From assembly GCA_023548195.1 (NCBI GenBank), contig JAJHZJ010000008.1, positions 895,999-959,998 of the forward strand: a stretch of DNA of 64,000 nucleotides. The letters are read 5' to 3'. Source of the DNA: Bettongia penicillata ogilbyi. Lineage: Eukaryota > Chordata > Mammalia > Diprotodontia > Potoroidae. Below the pieces are notes generated by a model. The model was not told the DNA's origin. It made no database searches and saw only the letters and a list, made by a program, of their open reading frames with translations. The position numbers and the translations under genes are program-made. Position 1 is the first letter of the stretch. Every line of letters begins with the position of its first letter. Positions 32,847 through 43,386 of this stretch are shown here, in pieces.

Positions 32847-32956
32847 AGATAACCAACAAACACTCTATATTTTGTCAAGAAGATAATGTAGACTGCTCTA
32901 AATTAGTGATTTGCAGATAGAAACCAATGTGGCAAAAAGAAAAATGTATGAAACTG
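32847..32956 (+). repeat. 110-bp duplicated sequence, copy A
   Basis: Matches 35407-35516 base for base with no gap and 11 mismatches (90% identity), in direct orientation, offset exactly 2,560 bp. The shared core includes 'tagactgctctaaattagtg' and 'gaaaccaatgtggcaaaaag'. Flanks do not match. Most differences have A or T here where the other copy has G or C, and both CpGs of the other copy are lost. It is neither a T1-T5 SINE nor a LINE I recognise. Confidence 0.9.
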
Positions 32957-33189
32957 GTATTGATTAGAGGAGGAAACTTCACCAACTATTTATCCTATTC
33001 TGCTTTTGCAAGGGGGATGTATTTTCTCTATTATAATAAAAGATAGAGATAAAACAGTAATATAAATTTGGGAATTGTGAATTGATGTATCTTTACAATC
33101 AGATAATCTACCAATAAAACGTTAAAAATCCCTCTAAGAAAATTAAGAGTTAATTTCTCAAATGTGCATGTCAATCAGCTAATTTTTAA

Positions 33190-33345
33190 TTATATATCCA
33201 TATAGTCACACACATATACTTACAGTTTATGTTAGTGAAACACACAGATGTATATGTATACACATTCACATACAGTACATATATACATATACAGTATATA
33301 TGTATATATAATATACAGATGTATATTATATACATTCACATAAGT
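33190..33345. repeat. TA/CA low-complexity region
   Basis: Runs of 'acatatatacatatacagta' type units. A 62-codon ORF over it is artefactual. Confidence 0.85.
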
Positions 33346-33829
33346 ATAGTTATGTTATTGAAAATTTTTTTCAATAACCTATTTATCCCACTGATCTTAT
33401 ATGGTGCTGTCCCATAACAAGACACAGGTGTTACAGGTGATATTGACATTTCTTGAATAGACATTTCACAGTGTAAATCCAAAACAAAATGCATTAGAAA
33501 ATTAAGACAAAGCAAGAATTTTTAATCTCTCATATAGACACAAAGCTTTTATTTGTTGATTTTAACCTTAGTAACCTTAAAGATTAGCACAGGCGGGTGA
33601 GAAGGAATATTAGGGGTTGAGAGTGAAAAGAGCCATGGAAAACCACATTTTTTTTAACAACCTGGTATTAAATTACCACAGACTAAGTCAGGAGCTTCAT
33701 TCATTGGGAGCAAACTAGGCTCATTCTTGGCACTCATGACACATATAAAAGCCATGCATTCACAATATGATCATTCTATGTTTTAGAAAGGATGTTTGGG
33801 AGTTCGGTTTAAGAGGTTCATGTTGAAAA

Positions 33830-34165
33830 ACACAACAGACCTTTATTAAGTACCTGGTCTGTGGAAGGCACTGTGGCATGATAGACTGAAAGCTGGCCCC
33901 AAAGTTACAAAAAGTTGGGTTCAAGTGTTAAACCTCTGACACATACTGGTTATATAATCCTGAAGATGTCTCTTAACTTGTCAGTGTACCCAGGCAAGGT
34001 GAATGACAGGTACCTGTCTGCACTGATACTGCATTGATTACCTGCTGATACCAATGGGAAAAAAATGTTAAAGTATTGTGTTAGGTATTAGCGATACAAA
34101 TATGAAAAATGATGTAGTATTATTCCTGCCCCCATCCTCATAGCTTTTATTTTATTAGAGAGATA
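33830..34165 (-). mobile_element. L2 LINE 3' end, antisense, split by a T3 SINE
   Basis: Left part 'cctttattaagtacctggtc' and 'ggaaggcactgtg' (to 33875). It resumes at 34072 with 'attgtgttaggtattagcga' and 'tacaaatatg', then 'ctcatagcttttattttatt'. The halves join to the normal inverted L2 terminus. Confidence 0.83.
33876..34071 (+). repeat. T3 SINE inserted in L2
   Basis: 'gaaagctggccccaaagtta', 'gttgggttcaagtgttaaac', 'ctctgacacatactggttat', 'cagtgtacccaggcaagg', 'ctgcactgatactgcattga' and 'taccaatgggaaa' run head to tail. Flanking 'ggcactgtg' (33867-33875) and 'agtattgtg' (34072-34080) fit a mutated target duplication. Confidence 0.82.
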
Positions 34166-34169
34166 TTAA

Positions 34170-34438
34170 TGCTGTTGATGATGATAATAGCTGACATTTA
34201 TTTAATATTAAGATTTGCAAAGAGCTTTTTATATGTTATCTCATTTGATCCTTATAGTAACCCTGTAAGGTAGATGCCTTTACTATTCCTATGTAAGAGA
34301 GGAAAAAAAATGAGGCAAATAGAGATTGTGACTTATCCAACATTCCATAGCTAGGAAATGTCTGAATTTAAATTTGAATTGAGGTCTTTCTCAACCCATA
34401 TTCTTTACCCTATCATTGTGCCACCTAGTTGCTAAGTA
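34170..34438 (-). repeat. T1 MIR/THER-like SINE, antisense, full length
   Basis: 'atgataatagctgacattta', 'agatttgcaaagagcttttt', 'tatctcatttgatccttata', 'gtaaccctgtaaggtagatg', 'catagctaggaaatgtctga' and 'cattgtgccacctagttgc' cover the complete element in reverse. Confidence 0.93.
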
Positions 34439-34559
34439 AGATCATTTGTACATAAAAGGTTTGTATTTTGTAATGACTTACCGGGGTGCCAGACTAGAAA
34501 GTGAGACTGGTTTTTGATTTATTCTTAAATATTAGAGAAGCAGCTCGGCTTTTGCTGTA

Positions 34560-34797
34560 ATTCAGTTATTTCACTCTTATCCAATTCTTTGTGACCCCAT
34601 TTGGGGTTTTCCTGGCAATGATAATAGAGTGGTTTGCCATTTCCTTCTCCAGTTCATTTTACATGTGAAGAAACTGAGACAAATAGGGTTAAATGTCTTA
34701 CCTAGCCAGTAAGTGTCTGAGGCCAGATTTGAACTCAGGAAGATGAGTTTTCCTGACTCCAGACCTGGCGCTCTATCCACTGCATCAGTCCTAACTT
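34560..34797 (-). repeat. T4 tRNA-derived SINE, antisense, full length
   Basis: The inverted tail 'ccaattctttgtgaccccat' and 'ttggggttttcctggcaatg', then 'gtggtttgccatttccttct', 'ctagccagtaagtgtctgag', 'gccagatttgaactcagg' (inverted B-box) and 'ggcgctctatccactgcatc' (inverted head). Confidence 0.95.
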
Positions 34798-34799
34798 AG

Positions 34800-35699
34800 C
34801 TTAGGTCATACTGAATATCCCTGTGCAGAATTCTATCCTATCTTTTTTTTTAACTTGTGACGTATTAAATTAATGATCCTATAAAAACCGTTCAGTAAAA
34901 GTAAGTGGATTATACAGATGAGCTGCTTTGGAAAGAGAGTAGCTATATTTTTTAAGACCCATTTAAGTGTCTTTTTAAAAGCTGTTGTTATTACTAGCGT
35001 ACTGAGTAAAAAGTCTACGGAACCAAGTGAAAAAGCTGTCATTACAGTGGAGCGCTAAGAGGCAAACTGATCTTTGTTCTTTTTATTCCCCCTGAATTGA
35101 TGGGTTGCAAATGATGATCCTTGTTGCCAATGATGATTAAGAATGCAGGCTGTTCTGAAGAGTCTTTCTCATGGGAAGTTTTCTTGTTTTGCACCAGCTA
35201 ACTCCAACATCAAACCTACAAAATGGTGGCGACTGGCTGATTGATCACCCTTGCTGGATCTTCAGCTGGTTAAATATCAGTCGCTGCTGTAATTGCATAT
35301 TTACTTTTCCACTTTTGCAGCTTTTAGGGTGGCAAAAAATTCAGCCTCTTGTCATGAATCTGAGATGTTAAACTGTCCCAAACATTGGTGATGCTGTGAT
35401 AGAATAAGATAACCCACAAACGCTCCATATATTGTCAAGAAGCTAATTTAGACTGCTCTAAATTAGTGGTTTGCAGACGGAAACCAATGTGGCAAAAAGG
35501 AAAATGTGTGAAACTGCTTGGTGACAGTTACACTGGGATACGACTCTGTTTTATTAGTGTCTCAGATGAAGCAAAGCTTTTGTATCTATAGTGATTCCTG
35601 AGCTCAGAAAACGGATTCAACATTAGCAGTGCCACATATTCAGTCAAATGGTTTGGAAGAAATGGGCCAGCGATGAAGAGAACCCAGACGATTTCATGC
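34800..35699. other. Repeat-poor stretch around copy B
   Basis: No transposon recognised from about 34850 to 35690. Complex sequence with scattered CpGs ('actagcgtactgag', 'gtctacggaacc', 'gtggagcgctaag', 'ggtggcgactgg', 'tatcagtcgctgctg') embeds the better-preserved copy of the 110-bp sequence. A 66-codon ORF at 35171-35371 has no recognised homology. Confidence 0.45.
35407..35516 (+). repeat. 110-bp duplicated sequence, copy B
   Basis: Partner of 32847-32956. It retains two CpGs ('caaacgctcc', 'gcagacggaaacc') absent from copy A, so it looks closer to the ancestral state. Confidence 0.9.
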
Positions 35700-35844
35700 T
35701 GTAGTTGAAAGGAGCAGAGGACTAGGAGTTGGGAGACCTAAATTATAATGCCAATTTCTGTACAATCTAGCTACACCAGTGAGCAGATAACTGCTTTCTC
35801 TGACTCTCATTTTCCTCATCTGGAAAACCATGATTGGATTGGAC
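35700..35844 (+). repeat. T2 SINE, sense, interrupted at its 3' side
   Basis: 'tagttgaaaggagcagagga', 'ctaggagttgggagacctaa', 'tcattttcctcatctggaaa' and 'gattggattggac' go up to the T2 block where the hAT-like end begins. A possible remainder ('caggtctctttcagttctga') lies at about 36614-36634. Confidence 0.75.
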
Positions 35845-35904
35845 CAGGTATTTGTAATCTGGAGTCAATGAACTTCAAAAAAAATGACATGCATAATTCA
35901 CATA

Positions 35905-36012
35905 CATATATTGAGAGTAGAGGCTGTCTTTTACATCTTTTACCTCTTTTGTATCCTTAGCAATAATGCCTAGCATATAATAGGCATCTAATAATTTATT
36001 GATTAGTTGATA
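35905..36012 (+). mobile_element. L2 LINE 3' terminus, sense, between hAT parts
   Basis: 'ctcttttgtatccttagcaa', 'taatgcctagcatataatag' and 'gcatctaataatttattgat' are the L2 end. Confidence 0.75.
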
Positions 36013-36054
36013 TATATGGGTAAGTATTTAAACAATTGGTTTCCTTTATAATTC

Positions 36055-36332
36055 TACTTGGGGTAGCTAGCTGATGATGGAGTTAGTGTCTGGTCTAGAG
36101 ACAGGAAGACACATCTTCCTGAGATGAAATCCAGCCCCAGACACTTCCTATCTATGTGAACCTGGGCAAGTCACTTAACCCTGTTTGCCTGAGTTTCCTC
36201 ATCTGTAAAATGAGATGGAGAAGGAAATGACAAACCACTCCAGTATCTTTGCCAAGTAAACACCAAACATGGTCCCAGAGTCTGACATAAGTAATATCTG
36301 AATAACAGCAGCAATTACATAAATTTGTGTAA
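36055..36332 (+). repeat. T4 SINE with a perfect 14-bp target-site duplication
   Basis: 'ggggtagctagctgatgatg', 'gtgtctggtctagagacagg', 'gcaagtcacttaaccctgtt', 'gagaaggaaatgacaaacca', 'ccagtatctttgccaagtaa' and 'cagagtctgacataag' give a full T4 element. The 14-mer 'ttcctttataattc' lies exactly on both sides (36041-36054 and 36333-36346), the signature of LINE-mediated insertion. Confidence 0.93.
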
Positions 36333-36459
36333 TTCCTTTATAATTCCAATACAATTCTATCAGTTTTCTACATTTAAAAATATCATCCTGATAAAATTGT
36401 CATAGTCTTCACCGGATTTCCAAAAGTTTTCATGATGCAAAAAAGGTTAAGAATACTAT

Positions 36460-38310
36460 GTCTACATAATCCCAAATGTCCCCATATTGTCTGAATCTTT
36501 ATAAGTCTTTGGAAATATATCTGCCTATGATACAATACACACTTAAAATGCTTCAGTATATCTATATACCTTATTTATTAAATTAAGACTATTACTTTAA
36601 AAAAAAAATCATCCAGGTCTCTTTCAGTTCTGACACTAGTCTGACTGGTGATTTGGGAATTTGTCAAAAGAGATCCTTAGAAAAATATAGCCATAATTTC
36701 TATGATCATCCAGATTTTCTATGGATATTAGTTTGTCCCAATACATTCAGGAATATTTCTAGTTCATATTTGATTTTGAATGAAAACCATCAACAGACAG
36801 AGATTTACCAACATGCCCTAATACTATTTATACTATTAAATGTGCATACATAATTTCTTCAGCTAATTATCTAAAATTTTAGAGAACAATATGGGTAACT
36901 TTAGAAAGAAAGATGAGGAACTTCTAGAGTGCAGTTTATTGTATCTTTTCAGGCAGAATTAGTTTTGAGAAATATTTCAGTTCATTTATTATTGGAAAAG
37001 ACCTTACTAGTTTATTCAAGCAAGAAAATTACCCCAAAAGCTTGCAAGATTTATAATGCTTGGAAAACAAAAAGAAAAAGAAAAAAAAAGCAATTCAAAA
37101 CCTAATGAGACATTTTAGACCTCATTTACATCTCTAACCTGACCCATTTTCTGCAAAACGTTTTTCTTAGTAATTTACATACTAAAAGCTAGTTATTTAT
37201 CCATCCCTAACCAAAAAGTTGATGAGATTACTAATACCACAGTGAAGTTAACATTACCCTAAAAGCGAAATACAGTCACTTCATGAAGGTTGACTATAGA
37301 ATCATTTATTTTACCATAATCTCCATTTAATTCTGGAGTGAATGAAATGAAATGAAAACAAGATTTGGAATGAATGAAATGAGAGATTGTCTGTTTGTAT
37401 TGTGGTCATAATTTCTTGTCATTGATAGTTACTGTGAGGCAAAGGAAACTTATAGGAACACATAGAAAAGAATCATAAGTAGAGGCTGTGTGTGTGTGTG
37501 TGTGTTTATACATCTGTATACCTGCCATGCGGTCATTTATCCTGAAAACTGAATAAATGCTGTATAATTTATACTGCCAAGTTTGTCTGCATAGCATCAA
37601 ATGCTAGTTGAACAACTCAAATATCCTGGGTATTCAGTATGTTTCAATTTAATATATTTAAATTATTTGGGAGGCATGTCAAAGGGTCTTATATTTTTCA
37701 TCATGGAAACAATTATAATAACAGACAAATCTTAAGAAAATATCATTTCTCCTCAGTTCTTTTAAACCTTTCTCAGTTAAAATATTTAGATTGTATGCCT
37801 AGATATATAGATATAGATATATAGATATGTGTTTTTTTAAAGATAAGTATAACTCTGACCAATAATGGTCAGCATAACAATTTGGGATATTTGGGTGAAA
37901 CAAGGATACACTTCTCAATATCTTTGTTGACTAGCAGGGACATAAACCACCATTTTCAATTGCATCTAATTAGCAGCTGAATTGTATGTTACAGACAATT
38001 TGATATCTCCTCTTTACCTCCACGGTCCCCTCAGGAAGCAATACAATACTCACTGGGCTTGGTTACATCTTTAAAATGTCCAATATTCTTCAAAATGTTA
38101 GCTTTTGATAAAATATGCATGGCCATCTGGCAAGCCTTACATGCTGGTCAGAATTCACTTGAGAACATGCTGAGTTATGAGGCTCTTGAGGACTTTACTC
38201 TTGGACCTACAGCACAGCTCACAGTAAGTTCTCAAATCCCACTCCAAAGGAGACATTTAATGAGAAGTCTGTTGCTCTTGGTGTAGAGGATTCAAATCAT
38301 AGAACTGTAA
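36460..38310. other. Mostly unassigned sequence
   Basis: Contains a short SINE-like scrap near 36614, an A-rich run at 37062-37090, a (TG)n run at 37487-37505 and an ATAGAT run at 37800-37828. No exon is convincing. 38102-38224 has an AG before it and a good GTAAGT donor after it, but the peptide is not recognised. Confidence 0.4.
37487..37505. repeat. Short (TG)n run
   Basis: Nine to ten TG units. Confidence 0.9.
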
Positions 38311-38317
38311 CTCTTTA

Positions 38318-38458
38318 GAACTAGGATGTGGCTTTTGAAATCATCTAAATAATTCTGTTCATTTTATAAATGAAGAAGTTAAGTCCCAGAGATGTTGACT
38401 GGACTTCCCATAGGTGGTAGACCTCAGGTCTTCTTCCTCTTTCCTATACTGTGTTCTT
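38318..38458 (-). repeat. T2 MIR-like SINE, antisense
   Basis: 'ttagaactaggatgtggctt', 'ttcattttataaatgaagaa', 'gttaagtcccagagatgttg' and 'ggtagacctcaggtcttctt' in inverted order. Confidence 0.75.
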
Positions 38459-38519
38459 TTGAGTTACCTACTTTGAAGGTGAATGAAATTTTTTAGTAAT
38501 TCTTTAAAAAATTATAAGG

Positions 38520-38768
38520 AAAGCTATGTGGTATGGTGGACAGAGCCCAGGTCTAAAGTCAAGGGGATGTGAATTCAAATTCAGACTCAGATGCTTGATA
38601 ATTGTGTGACTTTGGATAAATCACTTAACCTCAGCCTGCCTCAGTTTCCCTATAAAATGGGGAAAATAATAGTACCTCCTTCCCAGGAGATATGAAATGA
38701 GATATTTACAAAGCATTTAGTATATACTACTTAGCACAGAGTAGATACTGTATAAATGTCTATTGCCT
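38520..38768 (+). repeat. T1 MIR/THER-like SINE, sense, full length
   Basis: 'tatgtggtatggtggacaga', 'gaattcaaattcagactcag' (B-box), 'caagtcactt'-type block 'aaatcacttaacctcagcc', 'ataaaatggggaaaataata', 'gtacctccttcccagg', 'ttacaaagcatttagtatat' and 'gatactgtataaatgtctat'. The best-preserved T1 copy in the window. Confidence 0.95.
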
Positions 38769-39431
38769 TCCCTCCTATCCACCCCTCCTATACCTGCGTC
38801 TTTAAAATCCAGTGGAGGAAAGAAAAAATAGTAACCCAACTTTTAGTTAAATCAAAATCTCCTAAAATTCCTATTGTATTGAATTACATACATAGGCATC
38901 TTAGAATTGATTATTTTAGGACTACCTTTCCTCAGAGGAAGTCCCTTGACTTTGCCCATTTCAAGTCTGTACTCTTAGAAAATGTTGCTCATCTGAACTA
39001 AAATCTGAGTGTACAGATCAGAAATTTACCCAAACCATCATAAGCATACTAGTGCATGCAAGGCCAAGTGACACCTGACATTAACATTAGTGGTCACTGA
39101 AGTCCTTCTATCAACTGGACCCTTCCATTGAACTTCATCTCTGTTCTTCCTAACTAAGCTCATTTTGGCCACAATTAAAACACCGGTGCAGGCACAGAGA
39201 GGAATAACATTCCCTAATCTACCCATCCCCCCCAAAAATATGCAGTGACTTTTTATGTTTGACCACTGCCACCCTTAATTCAGGCCTTGGTGTTGACATC
39301 ACATATCTCAAGGGAATAGTCAGCAAAAGAGTGTGGATAGATGATAAATCTCTCCTTAGAAACAGAAACATAATTTCAAGGGTCGTGTCCTATGAACAGT
39401 GGTCAGGAATATCATAAAGGGTAGCACATTA

Positions 39432-39632
39432 CAGTATAATATTGTGTGATTGATAGGAAAAGAATGGGTAAGACTTTACTTGGGTCTTCTTATCCAGTTC
39501 TGCCATAAATCATCTTTATCTTTGGGGAAAGTCACTGAACCTCTTTGGAGTTGTACTTTCCTCATCTGTAAAAACAAGAGATTTGAATGAGATGAATTCC
39601 CACCTTCCTTCCAGTAGTATGGTTCATAAAGG
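39432..39632 (+). repeat. T2 SINE, sense
   Basis: 'gaaagtcactgaacctcttt', 'gtactttcctcatctgtaaa' and 'cccaccttccttccagtagt' with a decayed head. Confidence 0.75.
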
Positions 39633-39711
39633 TCACGTTGGCAAAACTCCCCAATGTCAAGTTACTGTTTGACAAACTGAGGCCACTGTTGTTTCTGTTT
39701 CACTTTTGTTT

Positions 39712-39805
39712 AATGCATTCATTCAATAATTATTTATTTGATATCTATTCTATGCCAGATACCGAGGACAGAAACAGAAATGAATTAGTCCTTTAATCAA
39801 AGGCT
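39712..39805 (-). mobile_element. L2 LINE 3' terminus, antisense
   Basis: 'cattcattcaataattattt' then 'gatatctattctatgccaga' and 'taccgaggacag' are the inverted L2 end. Confidence 0.78.
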
Positions 39806-39954
39806 ATTTCATTTTTGTCTTTCTACCTACTGTACAATGCCTGAGAACAATCCACTCACCACCCCTCACTAAAATTATAATTTCAGTGGTTTCAAGAGTT
39901 CTAAGCAGGCAATTCCCTCCACCAATGAAGGTTGGAAGCTGCTCTGCATTTTAT

Positions 39955-40072
39955 GATTTTAGAGAGCATCTTGGAAGACTTATTAGTTAGAGAACTTGTC
40001 TGGGGTTACATAGCTAGTGTGTATCAGCAGTAGGGTTTAATGCCAGGTTACCTTTACTTGAAAATGCTCTCA
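39955..40072 (-). repeat. MIR-like SINE fragment, antisense
   Basis: 'agagaacttgtctggggtta', 'catagctagtgtgtatcag' and 'cagtagggtttaatgccagg' match the inverted body. Confidence 0.65.
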
Positions 40073-40087
40073 TTATTTTCCTTGACA

Positions 40088-40176
40088 AAAGAGAGGAGGA
40101 AGGGAGGGAAAGAAAGGATGGAGTAGAAATAGAGGAAGGAAGACAGGAAAGAAGGAAGGAAGGAAGGGAGGGAGGT
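40088..40176. repeat. GGAA-rich purine tract
   Basis: GGAA/GAAA/GGGA units over about 90 bases; ORFs on the other strand are artefacts. Confidence 0.9.
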
Positions 40177-40829
40177 ATAAAAGCAAGGACCCTGACATAC
40201 ACAGGAGCACCTACTATCACAGGTTCTTTGATATGCTTTTTCTAAAAGGAAAGGCAACTTTTGAGGGGTCAATAATCACTTGAATTAAGCGCATGTATCA
40301 TTCACTTAGTTCAGGGGAAAAAGTCAACACCTTGAACTTCAGAGAAAATACAGAGAAATCAAAATCAACAGACATGGCTTCTAACTGTCTGGCATAAGCA
40401 ATACATACATCATAAATCAGTAGACTCATCGAATTGTCTGACCATACATACATAGTTACCAGAAAGAGGAGTACCAACATCTGGGTTTTCAAAGCCAGGG
40501 GAGTTGTTTAGTGGCTTCCCAGAGTTTCATCTGTCACACAGACTTTCTTCCAAAAACTAAGCCCTAAAGTAAAACCTCACCTCAGAGTATTTATGCATCT
40601 TTTTTAGAGTCAGAGAGCTTTGCAACTCTGGAGAGCCAGTGCCTCATTAACAAAAGGTATGGACCTTCCCACAAATTTGCCCTAATCAAAGTCCCCTTAA
40701 TGGGCAAGGGCCATTAATGGGTGGGGAAGATCTTTAACCTCTTTAAGATGCAAAATTATATTAACAATAAGCAAAAATACACTCTCATGTGGGAGAGAGG
40801 GAAGGAAGGAGGAAGGGAGAGAAGTTGCT

Positions 40830-41270
40830 GACCATAAAGAACTTATATTCAGTTGTTAAGAAAGAATAACTGCAAAGAAAAGTAAATACAAAATTTATAC
40901 AAAGCAAATTCCAGAAGGAAGATGGAACATTCTAGTCATTGGAGAATGAGGAAAGAGGGGATGAATCATGTAGAAAATAGCATTTGAGTTGAACTTTAAA
41001 GGTGCAAGAATTATAAGAGGTGAAAGTGAATAGAAATTACGTTTTAGCCATAGTGGACAATATGTTCCATTGCATGGTAGCAAAGGATAGAATGAGATAT
41101 AGGGGCATTGGGAAATAGACTAATCCATCTAATATCAAGTGTATAAAGGAGAACAATGTACAATAAATGTTGAAAGATAGAATGTAGCCACATGTTAAAG
41201 GGTTTCAAATACCAAACAAATGAGTTTATCACTATTTCTGGGAAGGAAAGAGATCGACTGACACTTATTG
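40830..41270 (-). mobile_element. L2 LINE, antisense
   Basis: 'accataaagaacttatattc', 'aaatttatacaaagcaaatt', 'gatggaacattctagtcatt', 'gcatttgagttgaactttaa', 'atgtagccacatgttaaagg' and 'gtttcaaataccaaacaaat' give inverted L2 order. Its 3' terminus is not seen. Confidence 0.75.
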
Positions 41271-42069
41271 GGTGTACAATTTGGACTTGGATGGTTGCCT
41301 GTACAGTGCCTAAAGATTTTTGGTCATAACTAAATGTTTAAGTCCCTCTATTCCAGTTACTTTAAAACATGAGACATATATTTGCGTCTAGAGATTCTGC
41401 GCTTGGTGAGATCATGTACTAACATCAGGTATTGCCAGGGTCACATTAGTGACAGTAATAAATATCATCTAGGTGTGTTTGGCTATGCTGTATTGCTATC
41501 CTTTGCCTGGCAGCAGTTTACTACCCTGTCTCTTTAACTCACAGGCTGCCCCCATGCCACCTTTGAAATAGAACAAGCCTCTTCTTAATTTTGCACTCCC
41601 ACAGCGATTTCTCTATTACTTTTGATCTCAGAATAATGTCTTAGTATTTCTTCTGGTTTTTGTCCACTCACTACTACCTTCTGACCCCCTGGGAAATCAG
41701 AAATTATAGTGACAATGGAAATGGAAGAATAGGGAGGGCTCATGGGCAGAAGTCAGGCACCCAAAGTTAGGTTCAATCACAACTGCAATCACTACTTATT
41801 TCTCTTATCTTCTGCTTGTTAGGTGGATGTAGGTTCTGGAGCATTGTAGCCATGACCCCACTCCAACATAAACACCTCCATGCACCACAATGATACAAGG
41901 GAATAAAGACCCAGGAGCAATCATTGAGGAGGTGACAACTCCATCTGTCATTCATCCTCAATTAGTATCTACTTTTCTCTCATTCTATTTGCTCTCACCA
42001 CCTTTTCTTACAAACACATATAGAGCAATCCACATCCCAACATGTTGATCACCTAAATCAGGGAGGAAG
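41271..42069. other. Unassigned sequence
   Basis: No family recognised. A 62-codon minus-strand ORF at 41773-41961 shows no motif. Confidence 0.4.
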
Positions 42070-42218
42070 AGTAAGGCAATAAAAACAGCACTGAAGAGGA
42101 AGCTACATGACCTGATTTCACATTCACTTCTTATTTGTGTAATCTAGTGTCAGCCACTTAATCTCCCAGGCCCTGGGTTTTTACCCTTGTAAAATGAGGG
42201 GTTGGTGATAATCTCTAA
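42070..42218 (+). repeat. T2 SINE, sense, 3' truncated
   Basis: 'gtgtaatctagtgtcagcca', 'cttaatctcccaggccctgg' and 'cttgtaaaatgaggggttgg' end at the next SINE. Confidence 0.75.
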
Positions 42219-42365
42219 CCATGGCACTCTGGGAAGAGCATGGACTTAAAGTCAGAAACACTCTTCTTCATGTCTCCTATACCTTCTCTGAATCTTTGTT
42301 TTCCTTCTGAAAAGTCAGGGACTCGGTTGCATGTCCTTTAAGATCCTTTGTAGCTTTAGATATGT
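42219..42365 (+). repeat. T2 SINE, sense, directly adjacent
   Basis: 'accatggcactctgggaaga', 'gcatggacttaaagtcagaa' and 'cctttaagatcctttgtagc' then 'tttagatatg'. Its head abuts the previous SINE, so one may have inserted in or beside the other. Confidence 0.7.
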
Positions 42366-42605
42366 AAGCCAGTGATCTCAGTAGAGGGTGTTGGGGCACT
42401 CAAGATCCTTTCCTTCATATGTTCCTGCACATTGCATCCTTGATGAGTGCAATGTATCTGCCTCGCCCTTATCCATCTTCATGCCTCCTGGTGCTCCATT
42501 CTCCCTAGACCTGGTCAGTTACTCTAGCTCGCTTTTATATCTAAATATGATAGTACACATCTATACTTAATTTCACCATATGGCATCTGCTTGTACATGC
42601 TGACC

Positions 42606-42647
42606 TCATTAATTTTCTTTGGAAGTTCATTAATTTTCTTTGGAAGT
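42606..42647 (+). repeat. Perfect 21-bp tandem duplication
   Basis: The 21-mer starting 'tcattaattttctttggaag' occurs twice head to tail with no mismatch. Confidence 0.97.
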
Positions 42648-43109
42648 CCATGGTGGTGTAAGAACGACCACTACTTTTATGCTAATGGACTAGCTCTGAA
42701 CCAAGTCCTGTCATGAAAAGTGAAGTCAAGTTGGCTTTTGGAGGACTTGAATAAAATAGATTAAAATGGTTACAAAACTGATTTTCTGAGTGTCTAAATT
42801 TTATGATCCCATGCAAGATTTGACACTATATTCTTTTTGCCATTAGGTTTCATTCCCTGCTGGCACCACTCTCTGTCTGCCAGCTTTCCCAAGGATGTAC
42901 TGACATTGCTTACTACATTTCTACTCTGTTATCAATCAAAGTACAGAAGTATCATTGGACCATGTGCTGCTAAGCAAATTTAATAACATTTCTTAGCTCT
43001 ACATTTTATATGAAAAATGTTTACTGGATGTAGGATTTCTCTGGTCATATTGGAATATATAGCCGTATTCCTCTTCAGCTTTGTATTGGTTGGTAGCACC
43101 AGAGGATCA

Positions 43110-43252
43110 CATCAGAGGATTTCAAAGTATTTATCTACATGACTTAAGAGTAAACTGGGTCTAAAGAGATAAAATAATTGTTCAGAGTCACACAGGTAGC
43201 ACATGACAAAGGTGAAGATACATTGACTCTTTCCATGTACTTCCCTGCTCCT
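43110..43252 (-). repeat. MIR-like SINE, antisense (moderate)
   Basis: 'caaagtatttatctacatga', 'taattgttcagagtcacaca' and 'ggtagcacatgac' match the inverted body. Confidence 0.6.
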
Positions 43253-43386
43253 TAAATTATCCCTATGATATAAATCCTCTTCTGCTGGATGAGTAACCAG
43301 AATAAAGGAAATGAGAGATGCATAGTTTGCTTCTGTGGAAACTCAATGGATTTGTTGTTATATAATATACGTCATTCTTTTCACAG

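Larger units (their letters stand above)
35845..36459. mobile_element. hAT-like MITE, broken by later insertions
   Basis: Left end 'caggtatttgtaatctggag' then 'tcaatgaacttc' (35845-35880). The middle 'aacaattggtttcctttata' is at 36031-36050. The right part is 'ttctacatttaaaaatatca', 'agtcttcaccggatttcc' and 'aaaaaaggttaagaatacta' to 36459. An L2-like end and a T4 SINE lie between these parts. Same family as 21771. Confidence 0.65.
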
